64,000 bases of DNA from positions 2,480,001 to 2,544,000 of the forward strand of contig NZ_CP092891.1 in the NCBI RefSeq assembly GCF_026559675.1. Direction: 5' to 3'. The notes below the pieces were generated by a model. That model saw only the letters and a list, made by a program, of their open reading frames with translations, made no database searches and was not told where the DNA came from. The DNA comes from Microbacterium oxydans (lineage in GTDB: Bacteria > Actinomycetota > Actinomycetes > Actinomycetales > Microbacteriaceae). The translations under genes were made by a program, and so were the position numbers. This document shows positions 49,931 through 57,524 of this stretch, one piece after another. How positions within the stretch are numbered: position 1 is the stretch's first letter; every line of letters starts with the position of its first letter.

Positions 49931-50788
49931 CTACCCCTTGACCGCCCCGGCGGCGAGGCCGGAGACGAAGTAGCGCTGCAGGAGGATGAAGATGATGACG
50001 AGCGGGAGCGACGTGATCAGCGAGGCCGCCATCAGCGCCGGCCAGTCGGCCGTGCCTTCGCGGATGAAGGCCTGGGTGAGTCCCGCCGGGAGCGTCTGCT
50101 TGTCGGGTCCGGCGAGGGTCAGCGCGAAGAGCAGGTCGCTCCAGCCGCGCATGAAGGCGAACATCCCCGCGGTGATGAGACCGGGGACGACGAGGGGGAA
50201 CACGATCCGGAACATGGTCCCGGTGCGCGAGAGCCCGTCGACCTTGGCCGCTTCGAGGATGTCGTCGGGGAGGGCGTCGATGATGCCCTTCAGCAGGAAC
50301 ACCGCGAGCGGCAGCGTGAAGGTCGTGAACGAGATGATCAGCGCGGTGTAGGTGTACAGGAGCCCGGCCGAGCTCAGCATCAGGTAGAGCGAGATGAGCA
50401 GCAGGGCGCCGGGGATGAGCTGTCCGATGAGGAACATGAACATGATGGCGTTGCGCCCGCGGTAGCGGAACTTCGACAGCGAGTAGGCCATCAGCCCGCC
50501 GACGAGGACCGCGAGCAGGGCGGTGCCGGTCGAGACGATGATGCTGTTCATCAGGTTCTTCAGCAGGAGGTCGTTCTGGAAGAAGCCGATGAAGTTCTCG
50601 AACGTCGGGTCGACCGGGAAGAACGGACGGTCGAGGGAGAAGACGTCCTCCTTCTTCGTGAACGCGGTGGACGTGAGCCAGTAGATCGGCAGCAGGCCGA
50701 ACAGTGCCAGCAGCAGGAGCAGGACGCGCCCCGGGATGGACAGGTGGGGGCGGATGATCGACTCCCCCACATCGCGACTACGGCGCAT
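49931..50788 (-). CDS. sugar ABC transporter permease, MalG-like
   Basis: This 285-residue permease has six hydrophobic helices and the EAA coupling loop at EAAKVDGLSRTGTMFRIVFP. MalG-type features include the start LLALFGLLPIYWLTSTAFTKKED and the end FVSGLAAGAVKG. It begins inside the stop of the MalF-like permease. No ATPase gene lies in this cluster, so it presumably uses a shared MsiK-type ATPase encoded elsewhere. Confidence 0.92.
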   Translation of the reverse strand: MRRSRDVGESIIRPHLSIPGRVLLLLLALFGLLPIYWLTSTAFTKKEDVFSLDRPFFPVDPTFENFIGFFQNDLLLKNLMNSIIVSTGTALLAVLVGGLMAYSLSKFRYRGRNAIMFMFLIGQLIPGALLLISLYLMLSSAGLLYTYTALIISFTTFTLPLAVFLLKGIIDALPDDILEAAKVDGLSRTGTMFRIVFPLVVPGLITAGMFAFMRGWSDLLFALTLAGPDKQTLPAGLTQAFIREGTADWPALMAASLITSLPLVIIFILLQRYFVSGLAAGAVKG

Positions 50789-51726
50789 CACTTCTCCAGC
50801 CGTCGGTTGAGGAACAGGTAACCGCTCGTGATGATCGCGAGCAGGACGAGCCAGAGCGCGCCCATGGCGGAGGCCTTGCCGAGTTCGTAGCTGCCGAACG
50901 CGAGGTCGTAGAGGCTGACCGCGAGGGTCGTGGTCGAGTTGCCGGGGCCACCGCCGGTCATGACGAAGATCGTGTCGAAGTTGCCGAAGTTGTAGATGAA
51001 CTCGAGCACGGCGACGAGCGTGACCGGGCCGGCGATGTGCGGCAGCGAGATGTGCCGGAACCGCTGCGAGCGGGTCGCCCCGTCGATCGTGGCGGCCTCG
51101 ATCTGCTCGCTCGGCAGGGTCTGGAGGACGGCGAGGGCGACGACCATGATCCAGGGGAAGGAGTGCCAGGTCTTGGCGATGACCACCGCAGCCATGGCGC
51201 CGGCCGGGGTGCCGAGCATGCTGATCTCGGGGAGCCCGAGGACGGAGAGCACATGGTTGACCACGCCGTAGCTGTCGTTGAAGATCCACGCCCAGAGGAA
51301 CGAGACCACCACGCCGGGCAGCAGCCACGGCAGCATCAGCGCGCCGCGCAGGATGTTGCGGCCGCGCATGCGGGCGTTCAGGAGGAGGGCGAGCGCGACG
51401 CCGAGCACGAGCGGGAAGACCGTGGAGAGCGACGCGAAGACGAGGGTCGTGCCGAGCCGGGCGAAGAACTCGTCCCAGACCGCCGCGTAGTTGTCCAGGC
51501 CGACGAACGTGCGCTCGGGGCGCAGCAGCGACTGGTCGTACAGGCTGGTGCCGATGCTCGACACGAGCGGGAAGATCGCGATCACGAGGAACAGGAGGAC
51601 CGCGGGAAGTGCGATCATGAAACCGAAGGTGCGATCCTTCGCGCCCAACGTGGAGCGCCGCCCTGAGCGGGGCTCGACAGCCTTCTGCTCGCTCTCCGCG
51701 GGCCGCTCGAGTATGGCTTGATGCAT
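50788..51726 (-). CDS. sugar ABC transporter permease, MalF-like
   Basis: The 312-residue permease has six helices, the MalF-type opening FGFMIALPAVLLFLVIAIFP and SLYDQSLL, and the EAA loop EAATIDGATRSQRFRHISLP. TGGGPGNSTTTL is a typical late motif. ATG at 51726 is chosen with GGAAAG 9 nt upstream. It is the first gene of the transporter operon, which is read away from the IclR gene; the 230-base gap between them holds operators and promoters but no gene. Confidence 0.92.
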   Translation of the reverse strand: MHQAILERPAESEQKAVEPRSGRRSTLGAKDRTFGFMIALPAVLLFLVIAIFPLVSSIGTSLYDQSLLRPERTFVGLDNYAAVWDEFFARLGTTLVFASLSTVFPLVLGVALALLLNARMRGRNILRGALMLPWLLPGVVVSFLWAWIFNDSYGVVNHVLSVLGLPEISMLGTPAGAMAAVVIAKTWHSFPWIMVVALAVLQTLPSEQIEAATIDGATRSQRFRHISLPHIAGPVTLVAVLEFIYNFGNFDTIFVMTGGGPGNSTTTLAVSLYDLAFGSYELGKASAMGALWLVLLAIITSGYLFLNRRLEK

Positions 51727-51833
51727 TGCAGTCACTTTCCAGTAGAGACGACCCTCTGCGGGGCCCTGCGCGTCGTCGTCACAGTCGTCGACGTCGACGT
51801 GCGGCCAGTTAACCACAATGCGGATGCGAAATC

Positions 51834-51850
51834 CACAAAATGCATAAGAC
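51834..51850. promoter_or_regulatory. candidate operator of the second IclR regulon, copy 2
   Basis: CACAAAATGCATAAGAC matches copy 1 (46800-46816) at 15 of 17 positions. The same gap also has CCACAATGC at 51813 and a CACATTTGTG palindrome at 51854-51863, so several half-sites may be used. It lies upstream of the promoter of the IclR gene and between it and the transporter operon. Confidence 0.55.
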
Positions 51851-51863
51851 ACCCACATTTGTG

Positions 51864-51892
51864 TTGCTTCGCATCATTTCTCTCAATAGGAT
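51864..51892 (+). promoter_or_regulatory. promoter of the second IclR gene
   Basis: TTGCTT (51864-51869) and TAGGAT (51887-51892) are separated by 17 bases. The start would fall near 51899, leaving a leader of about 58 bases that ends with GAGGAGGAG before the ATG. Confidence 0.65.
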
Positions 51893-51956
51893 GACTGGCA
51901 GCGGCGACGAGCCGCAGGCGTCGCAGATGCGGCGGCAGTCTTGAGGAGGAGTCACC

Positions 51957-52760
51957 ATGGCGTCGGAATCGGTGGGCGGCACGCAGACCGTCGAACGGGC
52001 GATGTCATTGCTCGCATGCTTCACCGAGGAGTCCGGCGAGCTGAGGGTCTCCGAGCTCTGCACCCTCACCGGCCTCGGACAGTCCACCGTCTCGCGCATG
52101 ATGTCCGCCCTCGACCGGATGAAGTTCGTGGTGCAGGACGCCCGCACCGGGCTCTACCGTCTGGGTCCGGCAGCCGTGTCCCTCGGCACGATCGCCCTCA
52201 ACGGGTCGCCGATCTTCCGCGCCTCGCGCCAGATCGCCCAGAACCTCGCCCGGAAGATCGAGATCGGCGTGAACGTCGCCGAGCTCAGCGGCTTCACCTT
52301 CACCTACCTCTGCAACTTCGAGGGTGCGCTGGCGCCGAAGTCGTTCGCGATGGCCGGCCGCACCGGCCCCCTGCACGCCACCGGCCTCGGCAAGGCGCTG
52401 CTCTCCGGCATGACCGACGAGCAGGTGGACGAGTACTTCGCCCAGACGCCCCAGCGCTTCACCCCGCACACGATCGTCGACCGTGACGCCATGCAGCTCG
52501 CCCTCGACGAGACGCGCAGCCGCGGCTACGCGACCGAGATCGAGGAGCTCGCGTTCGGTCGCGCCTGCATCGCCGTCCCGATCCGCAACCGCGCCGGTGA
52601 GATCGTCGCCGGGATCTCGGCGAGCGGCCCGCTGTCGGTGCTCGACCTGCACGCGCCGCACCAGGAGCTCGCCCTGCAGCTGATCGAGGCCGCCGACGAG
52701 ATCTCCGTCGCCCTCGGATACAGCCCGTCCCGCACCGCCTCCGCCTTCGCGGCGCTCTGA
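51957..52760 (+). CDS. IclR-family regulator of the aldonate/ABC cluster
   Basis: The 267-residue regulator has a winged-helix domain over about residues 9-70 (QTVERAMSLLACF, LTGLGQSTVSRMMSAL) and an IclR effector domain with GPLHATGLGKALLSGM and GRACIAVPIRNRAGE. GAGGAGGAG lies just before the ATG. It is divergent from the sugar ABC operon and followed by the dehydratase gene. A repeated 17-bp element in front of it and between the lactonase and DHDPS genes marks its probable regulon. Confidence 0.9.
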   Translation: MASESVGGTQTVERAMSLLACFTEESGELRVSELCTLTGLGQSTVSRMMSALDRMKFVVQDARTGLYRLGPAAVSLGTIALNGSPIFRASRQIAQNLARKIEIGVNVAELSGFTFTYLCNFEGALAPKSFAMAGRTGPLHATGLGKALLSGMTDEQVDEYFAQTPQRFTPHTIVDRDAMQLALDETRSRGYATEIEELAFGRACIAVPIRNRAGEIVAGISASGPLSVLDLHAPHQELALQLIEAADEISVALGYSPSRTASAFAAL

Positions 52761-52844
52761 CCACCCGGCCGCCCCGCGGCCCCGAAGCCCCGCCCGCGGC
52801 GTGCGCCGCCGGTTCGCCGACCATCGATGTCTTTGGAGACCCCT

Positions 52845-54005
52845 GTGAAGATCACGCGCGTCCAGACCTTCCCCCTCTACCTCTCGAAGGAGGATGCGAA
52901 CAACTCCTACGCGGGCGACACCGCCGTGGAGCACCGCGGCTACGTGATCCGTCCCCCGTGGCGGAGCCTGTACGCCCCCGGCTACGAGACCCTGCTCGTG
53001 AAGATCGAGACCGATGAGGGTCTCGTCGGCTGGGGCGAGGCACTGGCGCCCGTCGCCCCCGTCGTGGCCGCGGCGATCGTGGACAACCTGCTCACCCCGC
53101 TGATCGTCGGCGAGGACCCCCGCTCGGTGCGCACGCTCTGGCACCGCATGACGGAGTCGATGCGCGAGCGGGGGCACCTGACCGGTCACCAGGCCGACGC
53201 GATGGCGGCGGTCGACATCGCGCTCTGGGACCTGTGGGGCCACGCCACCGGCCTCTCCGTCTCCGAGCTCGCCGGCGGTCGCTTCCACGAGGTGCTGCCG
53301 ACGTACGTCTCCGGGATCCGCGGCGTCGACGACGTCGAGCGTGCCGAGAAGGCGGCCGAGCTCGTCGAGGGCGGTGTGCGCCGCATCAAGCTGCATCTCG
53401 GCATCGACATCCGCTCCGACCTCGCGACGTACGACGCGATCCGCGCGGGGCACCCCGACCTCGACGTCGCGCTCGACGCCCACTGGACCTACCAGCTCGG
53501 CGAGGCACGCGCGCTCGGTCGGGAGCTGGACGACCGGCGGGCCTGGTTCTTCGAGGCGCCGCTCGCGCCGGAGGATGTGGAGGGCCACCGCGACCTCGCC
53601 CGCTCGCTCGCCACCCCCATCGCGATCGGCGAGGCGATGCGCAGCCGCTTCGAGTTCACGGACTGGCTCACGCGCCGGGCCGTCGGCCTCACGCAGCCCG
53701 ACATCGGCCGCACCGGTATCACCGAGGGGCTCGCGATCGCGGCCGTCGCCGACGCCTTCCACGTGCAGGTCGCCCCGCACCACTCGGCCGCCTTCGGCAT
53801 CGCGATGGCGGCCGGCGTGCACGTCGCCGCGAGCGCCGCGTCGCTGCTCGCCTTCGAGTACCAGCCGTTCACCCTGCCGGTCGCCAACCGCCTCCTGACG
53901 ACGCCGCTCGAGGTGCGGGCGGACGGTGGCTTCGTCGTCCCGACCGGCCCTGGGCTCGGTGTCACCGTCGACGAGGATGCGATCAAGGAGTACGTACGGC
54001 ACTGA
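52845..54005 (+). CDS. enolase-superfamily sugar-acid dehydratase
   Basis: This 386-residue protein is of the mandelate racemase/muconate cycloisomerase group. The N-terminal capping domain has ETDEGLVGWGEALAPV. The barrel shows RRIKLHLG (a KxH where KxK is common), ALDAHWTY with Asp and a following His, FEAPLAPED, IGEAMRS and PHHSAAFG, giving the three acidic metal ligands and possible catalytic His residues. Such motifs fit an aldonate dehydratase forming a 2-keto-3-deoxy acid. GTG at 52845 is preferred to the ATG at 52827 because GGAG lies 6 nt before it. The substrate is not known. Confidence 0.83.
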   Translation: MKITRVQTFPLYLSKEDANNSYAGDTAVEHRGYVIRPPWRSLYAPGYETLLVKIETDEGLVGWGEALAPVAPVVAAAIVDNLLTPLIVGEDPRSVRTLWHRMTESMRERGHLTGHQADAMAAVDIALWDLWGHATGLSVSELAGGRFHEVLPTYVSGIRGVDDVERAEKAAELVEGGVRRIKLHLGIDIRSDLATYDAIRAGHPDLDVALDAHWTYQLGEARALGRELDDRRAWFFEAPLAPEDVEGHRDLARSLATPIAIGEAMRSRFEFTDWLTRRAVGLTQPDIGRTGITEGLAIAAVADAFHVQVAPHHSAAFGIAMAAGVHVAASAASLLAFEYQPFTLPVANRLLTTPLEVRADGGFVVPTGPGLGVTVDEDAIKEYVRH

Positions 54006-54059
54006 GTACGTGCGGCACTGAGCGCGTGCGGCGCTGAGCTCCCGCACGAGCGGTGCCGG

Positions 54060-54065
54060 TAACGT
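54060..54065 (+). promoter_or_regulatory. -10-like hexamer before the acetylxylan-esterase-like gene
   Basis: TAACGT ends 7 nt before the ATG at 54073 and no ribosome-binding site is present. Confidence 0.35.
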
Positions 54066-54072
54066 CGACCGG

Positions 54073-55065
54073 ATGGACACGGAGGAGAGGAAGCGCGCGG
54101 TGACCCAGGAACCTGCCGAGGAGATGACCGAGTACCCGCTGAGCGTGCTGCTCGCGCCTCTCCCCGCGCCCGCGGAGCCCGCCGACTTCGACGACTTCTG
54201 GCGGTCCACGTTCCGGGAGTTCGGTGCAGGCCCGGTGGCCTGGGAGCGCACGCGGGAGCTCGAGTCGACCGAGACGCACCGCGTCACCGAGATCCGCTTC
54301 TCCTCCTCCGCCGGCGAGCGGGCCGCCGCGTACGTGATGCTGCCCCAGGATGCCGACGACATCCGGCGCGGAGTCGTCGTCGGGCACGGCTACGGCGGGC
54401 GCACCGGCCCCGATCCGGACCGCGTCCCGGCCGACACCGCCGCGATCCTGCCCTGCGCCCCGGGCACGCACCCCGGCACCGCGAGCCGCTTCCCGGCTGT
54501 TCCCGACGAGCACGTCCTCGCCGGGATCGCGCACCGGGACACGTACTCGCACCGCTTCGCCGTGGCGGATGTCTGGCGTGCGGCGACCATCCTGCTCGAG
54601 ATCGCGCCCGCGGCGTCCGGAGCCCTCGACTTCCACGGTGGGAGCTTCGGCGGCGGCATCGGTGCGATGGCCCTCCCCTGGGACGACCGGTTCCGTCGGG
54701 CGGCCCTGGACGTGCCGAGCTTCGGGAACCACGATGTGCGCCTCACCCGGCGAGGAACCGGCAGCGGCGAGGCTGTTCGACGGCACCTGCGATCGCACCC
54801 CGAGGTGCGCCCTGTGCTCGACTACTACGACGCGGCGATCGCGGCGCGGCGCCTGCGTCTTCCCGTGCAGGTGAGCGCGGCGGTGCTCGACCCCGCGGTC
54901 GACCCGCGGGGCCAGTTCGCGGTGTACCACGCGCTGTCCGGCCCACGGCGGCTCGGCGTGCGCGCCAACGGTCACCTCTCCGGGGCGATCGGCGAGCAGG
55001 CGGACCGGCTGGCGCTGCAGGACGGCCTGGACTTCCTCGCGCTCCCCGACGAGCGCCTCGAGTGA
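54073..55065 (+). CDS. acetylxylan esterase / cephalosporin C deacetylase (AXE1) family protein
   Basis: The 330-residue alpha/beta hydrolase has the AXE1-type opening PADFDDFWRSTFREF, GVVVGHGYGGRTGPD, the nucleophile elbow HGGSFGGGIG, an Asp region near VLDPAVDPRGQF and the late His in RANGHLSG. No signal peptide is present, so it should act in the cytoplasm on imported acetylated sugars. It follows the dehydratase gene by 67 bases and may have its own leaderless promoter. Its company with a sugar ABC transporter suggests hemicellulose-derived substrates. Confidence 0.83.
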   Translation: MDTEERKRAVTQEPAEEMTEYPLSVLLAPLPAPAEPADFDDFWRSTFREFGAGPVAWERTRELESTETHRVTEIRFSSSAGERAAAYVMLPQDADDIRRGVVVGHGYGGRTGPDPDRVPADTAAILPCAPGTHPGTASRFPAVPDEHVLAGIAHRDTYSHRFAVADVWRAATILLEIAPAASGALDFHGGSFGGGIGAMALPWDDRFRRAALDVPSFGNHDVRLTRRGTGSGEAVRRHLRSHPEVRPVLDYYDAAIAARRLRLPVQVSAAVLDPAVDPRGQFAVYHALSGPRRLGVRANGHLSGAIGEQADRLALQDGLDFLALPDERLE

Positions 55066-55083
55066 GCACGCTCCCAGACAACG

Positions 55084-55111
55084 CATAGCGATCTCCATAG
55101 AAATCACATAG
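55084..55111 (+). promoter_or_regulatory. three phased CATAG repeats at the two-component promoter
   Basis: CATAG occurs at 55084, 55096 and 55107, spaced 12 and 11 bases, just upstream of the -10-like CAGAAT (55121-55126). Direct repeats at about one helical turn are the usual target of OmpR-type response regulators, so this is a candidate autoregulatory site. Confidence 0.5.
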
Positions 55112-55120
55112 GAGATTCCG

Positions 55121-55126
55121 CAGAAT
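55121..55126 (+). promoter_or_regulatory. -10-like hexamer of the response regulator gene
   Basis: CAGAAT ends 6 nt before the ATG at 55133, so the message may be leaderless. The CATAG repeats end 9 bases upstream. Confidence 0.4.
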
Positions 55127-55132
55127 AGGGAC

Positions 55133-55861
55133 ATGACCAGCGACCTGCCCGAAATGCACCGTCCCGACGGCTCCCCTCTGCGCATCCTCGCCGTCGACGA
55201 CGAGCAGATGCTGACCGACCTGCTCGCGATGGCGCTGCGCATGGAGGGCTGGGAGGTGCGCACCGCCTCCTCGGGCATGGAGGCGCTCCAGGTCGCGCGC
55301 GAGTTCGAGCCGGATGCACTCGTGCTCGACATCATGATGCCCGACCTGGACGGCATGTCGGTGCTCAAGCGGCTCCGCGAGTCCGGCAACCTCGTCCCGG
55401 TGCTCTTCCTCACGGCCAAGGACGCCGTGGGCGACCGCGTCGCCGGGCTCACCGCCGGCGGAGACGACTACGTCACCAAGCCGTTCAGCCTGGAAGAGGT
55501 GATCGCGCGTCTGCGGGCGATCATCCGCCGCACCGGCCACGCGACCGCCGACGACGGACAGTCGATCCTCCGCGTCGCCGACCTCACCCTCAACGAGGAC
55601 AGCCACGAGGTGGTCCGCGACGGCACCGAGATCGACCTCACCGCCACCGAGTTCGAACTGCTGCGCTACCTGATGCGCAACGAGCGCCGGGTGCTCTCGA
55701 AGGCGCAGATCCTCGACCGGGTCTGGAGCTACGACTTCGGCGGCAAGTCGTCCGTCGTCGAGCTGTACATCTCGTACCTGCGCAAGAAGATCGACGCGGG
55801 ACGCACGCCGCTGCTGCACACCGTCCGCGGCGTCGGCTACATGATCAAGGCCCCGCAGTGA
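55133..55861 (+). CDS. OmpR/PhoB-family response regulator
   Basis: The 242-residue regulator has a receiver domain after a 14-residue extension: AVDDEQ acidic pair, phosphoacceptor Asp66 in LVLDIMMPDLDGM, the Thr in FLTAKD and the Lys in VTKPF. A winged helix follows, with LTATEFELLRYLM, SKAQILDRVW and VELYISYLRKKID. Its stop overlaps the kinase start by 4 nt. It resembles the MtrA/TcrA-type actinobacterial regulators. Phased CATAG repeats upstream suggest self-control. Confidence 0.94.
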   Translation: MTSDLPEMHRPDGSPLRILAVDDEQMLTDLLAMALRMEGWEVRTASSGMEALQVAREFEPDALVLDIMMPDLDGMSVLKRLRESGNLVPVLFLTAKDAVGDRVAGLTAGGDDYVTKPFSLEEVIARLRAIIRRTGHATADDGQSILRVADLTLNEDSHEVVRDGTEIDLTATEFELLRYLMRNERRVLSKAQILDRVWSYDFGGKSSVVELYISYLRKKIDAGRTPLLHTVRGVGYMIKAPQ

Positions 55862-57384
55862 CCCCTGCGGCGATGACCAGACGGCCCATGAGCCTGCAGA
55901 CACGGCTGATGACCGCCGTGATCGGGTTCGTGTCGCTGATCCTCGTCATCGTCGCCGTGATCACCAGCGCCACGCTGGGCAAGACGATGGAGGACCAGCT
56001 CGACCAGAAGCTGGCCACCAACGCGCATCTGGTGCAGCGGTGGGCGGAGGCGACGGATGCGCCCGAGGCGACGGCGCCCAACGTCCTGGCCGGGCACACC
56101 GTGCCGGCGGCGGGGCTGCTGGTCGCCGTGGTCAGTCCGCTCACCGGAGCCAGCGGCGTGATCGTGAAGAACTCGGCGCAGGACGAGTTCACCGGCACTC
56201 TGCAGACGCTCGACCGGAAGCAGATGACCGAGATCGGCATGGCACTGGCGGGAACCACCGTGGCCACGGTCTCGATCAGCGATCTCGGCTCCTACCGGCT
56301 CATGGCGCTGCCCGCGGCGGGAGGCATCGTCGTCGTCACCGGCCTGCCCCGCGACGACATCCAGAATCAGCTCACGCAGCTGCTCACCGTGATCGCCCTC
56401 GCGACCATCGGCGGCCTGATCCTGCTGGCGCTGACCACCGCGATCACGATCCGCGTGGGCCTGCGCCCGCTGCGCGCGGTCGCCACGACGGCGACCCGGG
56501 TGGCGAATCAGCAGCTCGACCGCGGCGAGGTCAGCATCACCGAGCGCGTGCCGGCCTCGGAGGCCGATCCGCGCACCGAGACCGGGCTCGTCGGGGCCTC
56601 CCTGAACAAGCTCCTCGACCACGTGAACACCTCGCTGGCGTCGAGGCAGAAGAACGAGGAGCGGATGCGCCGCTTCGTCGCGGACGCCAGCCATGAGCTG
56701 CGCACCCCGCTCGCGTCCATCCGCGGCTACTCGGAGTTGTCGCTGCGCGCGCTGCGTCAGACCGAGGCACCGGCCGAGCACCCGGAGGTCGTCGAGAGCA
56801 CGACCTCCTCGCTGGAGCGCATCCAGGCGCAATCGCTGCGGATGACCCGGCTCGTCGAGGATCTGCTGCTGCTCGCGCGTCTCGACGAGGGCCGCGAGCT
56901 GGTCTACGGAACGGTCGACCTCACGCAGCTGGCTCTGGAAGGGCTCTCGGACGCCCGCCCCACGGCGGCGGACCACCACTGGACCATCGAGGTCCCCGAC
57001 GAGCCCGTCACCGTGGTGGGCGACGCCGGCCGGCTCCACCAGGTCGTCGGCAACCTGCTCGCGAACGCCCGCACGCACACCCCCGCGGGCACCACGATCA
57101 CGCTGAGCGTGGCCAGGGAGGGTGACGAGGCGGTGCTGCGCGTCCACGACGACGGACCCGGCATCGACCCGGCGATCCGCGACGAGCTCTTCGCGCGCTT
57201 CGCCCGCGGCGACAGCTCACGCGCCCGGCAGACGGGCGGCACGGGTCTCGGCCTCGCGATCGCCAAGGCCATCGTCGAGGGGCACCACGGCTTCATCACC
57301 GTGAGCAGCGAACCCGGCGACACGACCTTCACGGTGCGCATCCCGGTCAACCCCGCCGCCACCGTCGCCGACACCGAAGCCTGA
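55858..57384 (+). CDS. HisKA sensor histidine kinase
   Basis: This 508-residue kinase has two membrane helices (about residues 16-40 and 178-203) around an extracellular sensor of about 135 residues with no recognised fold. A HAMP domain follows, then the phosphoacceptor His279 in VADASHELRTPLASIRGY, an N box NLLANARTHT, and the G boxes DDGPGIDP and GGTGLGLAIAK. GTG at 55858 overlaps the regulator stop; an internal ATG at 55873 is an alternative. The last codons are copied into the tandem repeats that follow. The stimulus is unknown. Confidence 0.93.
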   Translation: MTPAAMTRRPMSLQTRLMTAVIGFVSLILVIVAVITSATLGKTMEDQLDQKLATNAHLVQRWAEATDAPEATAPNVLAGHTVPAAGLLVAVVSPLTGASGVIVKNSAQDEFTGTLQTLDRKQMTEIGMALAGTTVATVSISDLGSYRLMALPAAGGIVVVTGLPRDDIQNQLTQLLTVIALATIGGLILLALTTAITIRVGLRPLRAVATTATRVANQQLDRGEVSITERVPASEADPRTETGLVGASLNKLLDHVNTSLASRQKNEERMRRFVADASHELRTPLASIRGYSELSLRALRQTEAPAEHPEVVESTTSSLERIQAQSLRMTRLVEDLLLLARLDEGRELVYGTVDLTQLALEGLSDARPTAADHHWTIEVPDEPVTVVGDAGRLHQVVGNLLANARTHTPAGTTITLSVAREGDEAVLRVHDDGPGIDPAIRDELFARFARGDSSRARQTGGTGLGLAIAKAIVEGHHGFITVSSEPGDTTFTVRIPVNPAATVADTEA

Positions 57385-57524
57385 CCCGCGGAACACGACC
57401 ACCGAGGCCCGGACCCGCGGAACACGACCACCGAGGCCTCACCTGCGGAACACGACCACCGAGGCTTGACCCGCGGAACAGTACCCGGCGAGGCCTGACC
57501 CGCGGATCAGTAGCCGGCGAAGGC
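57383..57524. repeat. five 28-29 bp tandem repeats at the 3' end of the kinase gene
   Basis: Units start at 57383, 57412, 57440, 57468 and 57497, each beginning GACCCGCGG or a close variant and ending in GAGGC or AAGGC. The first three are nearly identical and the last two diverge in the middle. The unit includes the kinase stop region (CC, TGA, CCCGCGG), so it looks like repeated duplication of the gene end. The final copy runs into the 3' end of the convergent oxidoreductase gene and contains its stop codon. Confidence 0.85.

Noticed and set aside
52005..54362. 785-codon minus-strand frame opposite the IclR, dehydratase and esterase genes
   Set aside because: Spans three well-supported plus-strand genes; a GC-skew artefact.
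57383..57524. CRISPR-like array
   Set aside because: The repeats are directly joined without spacers and include coding sequence of the kinase end.
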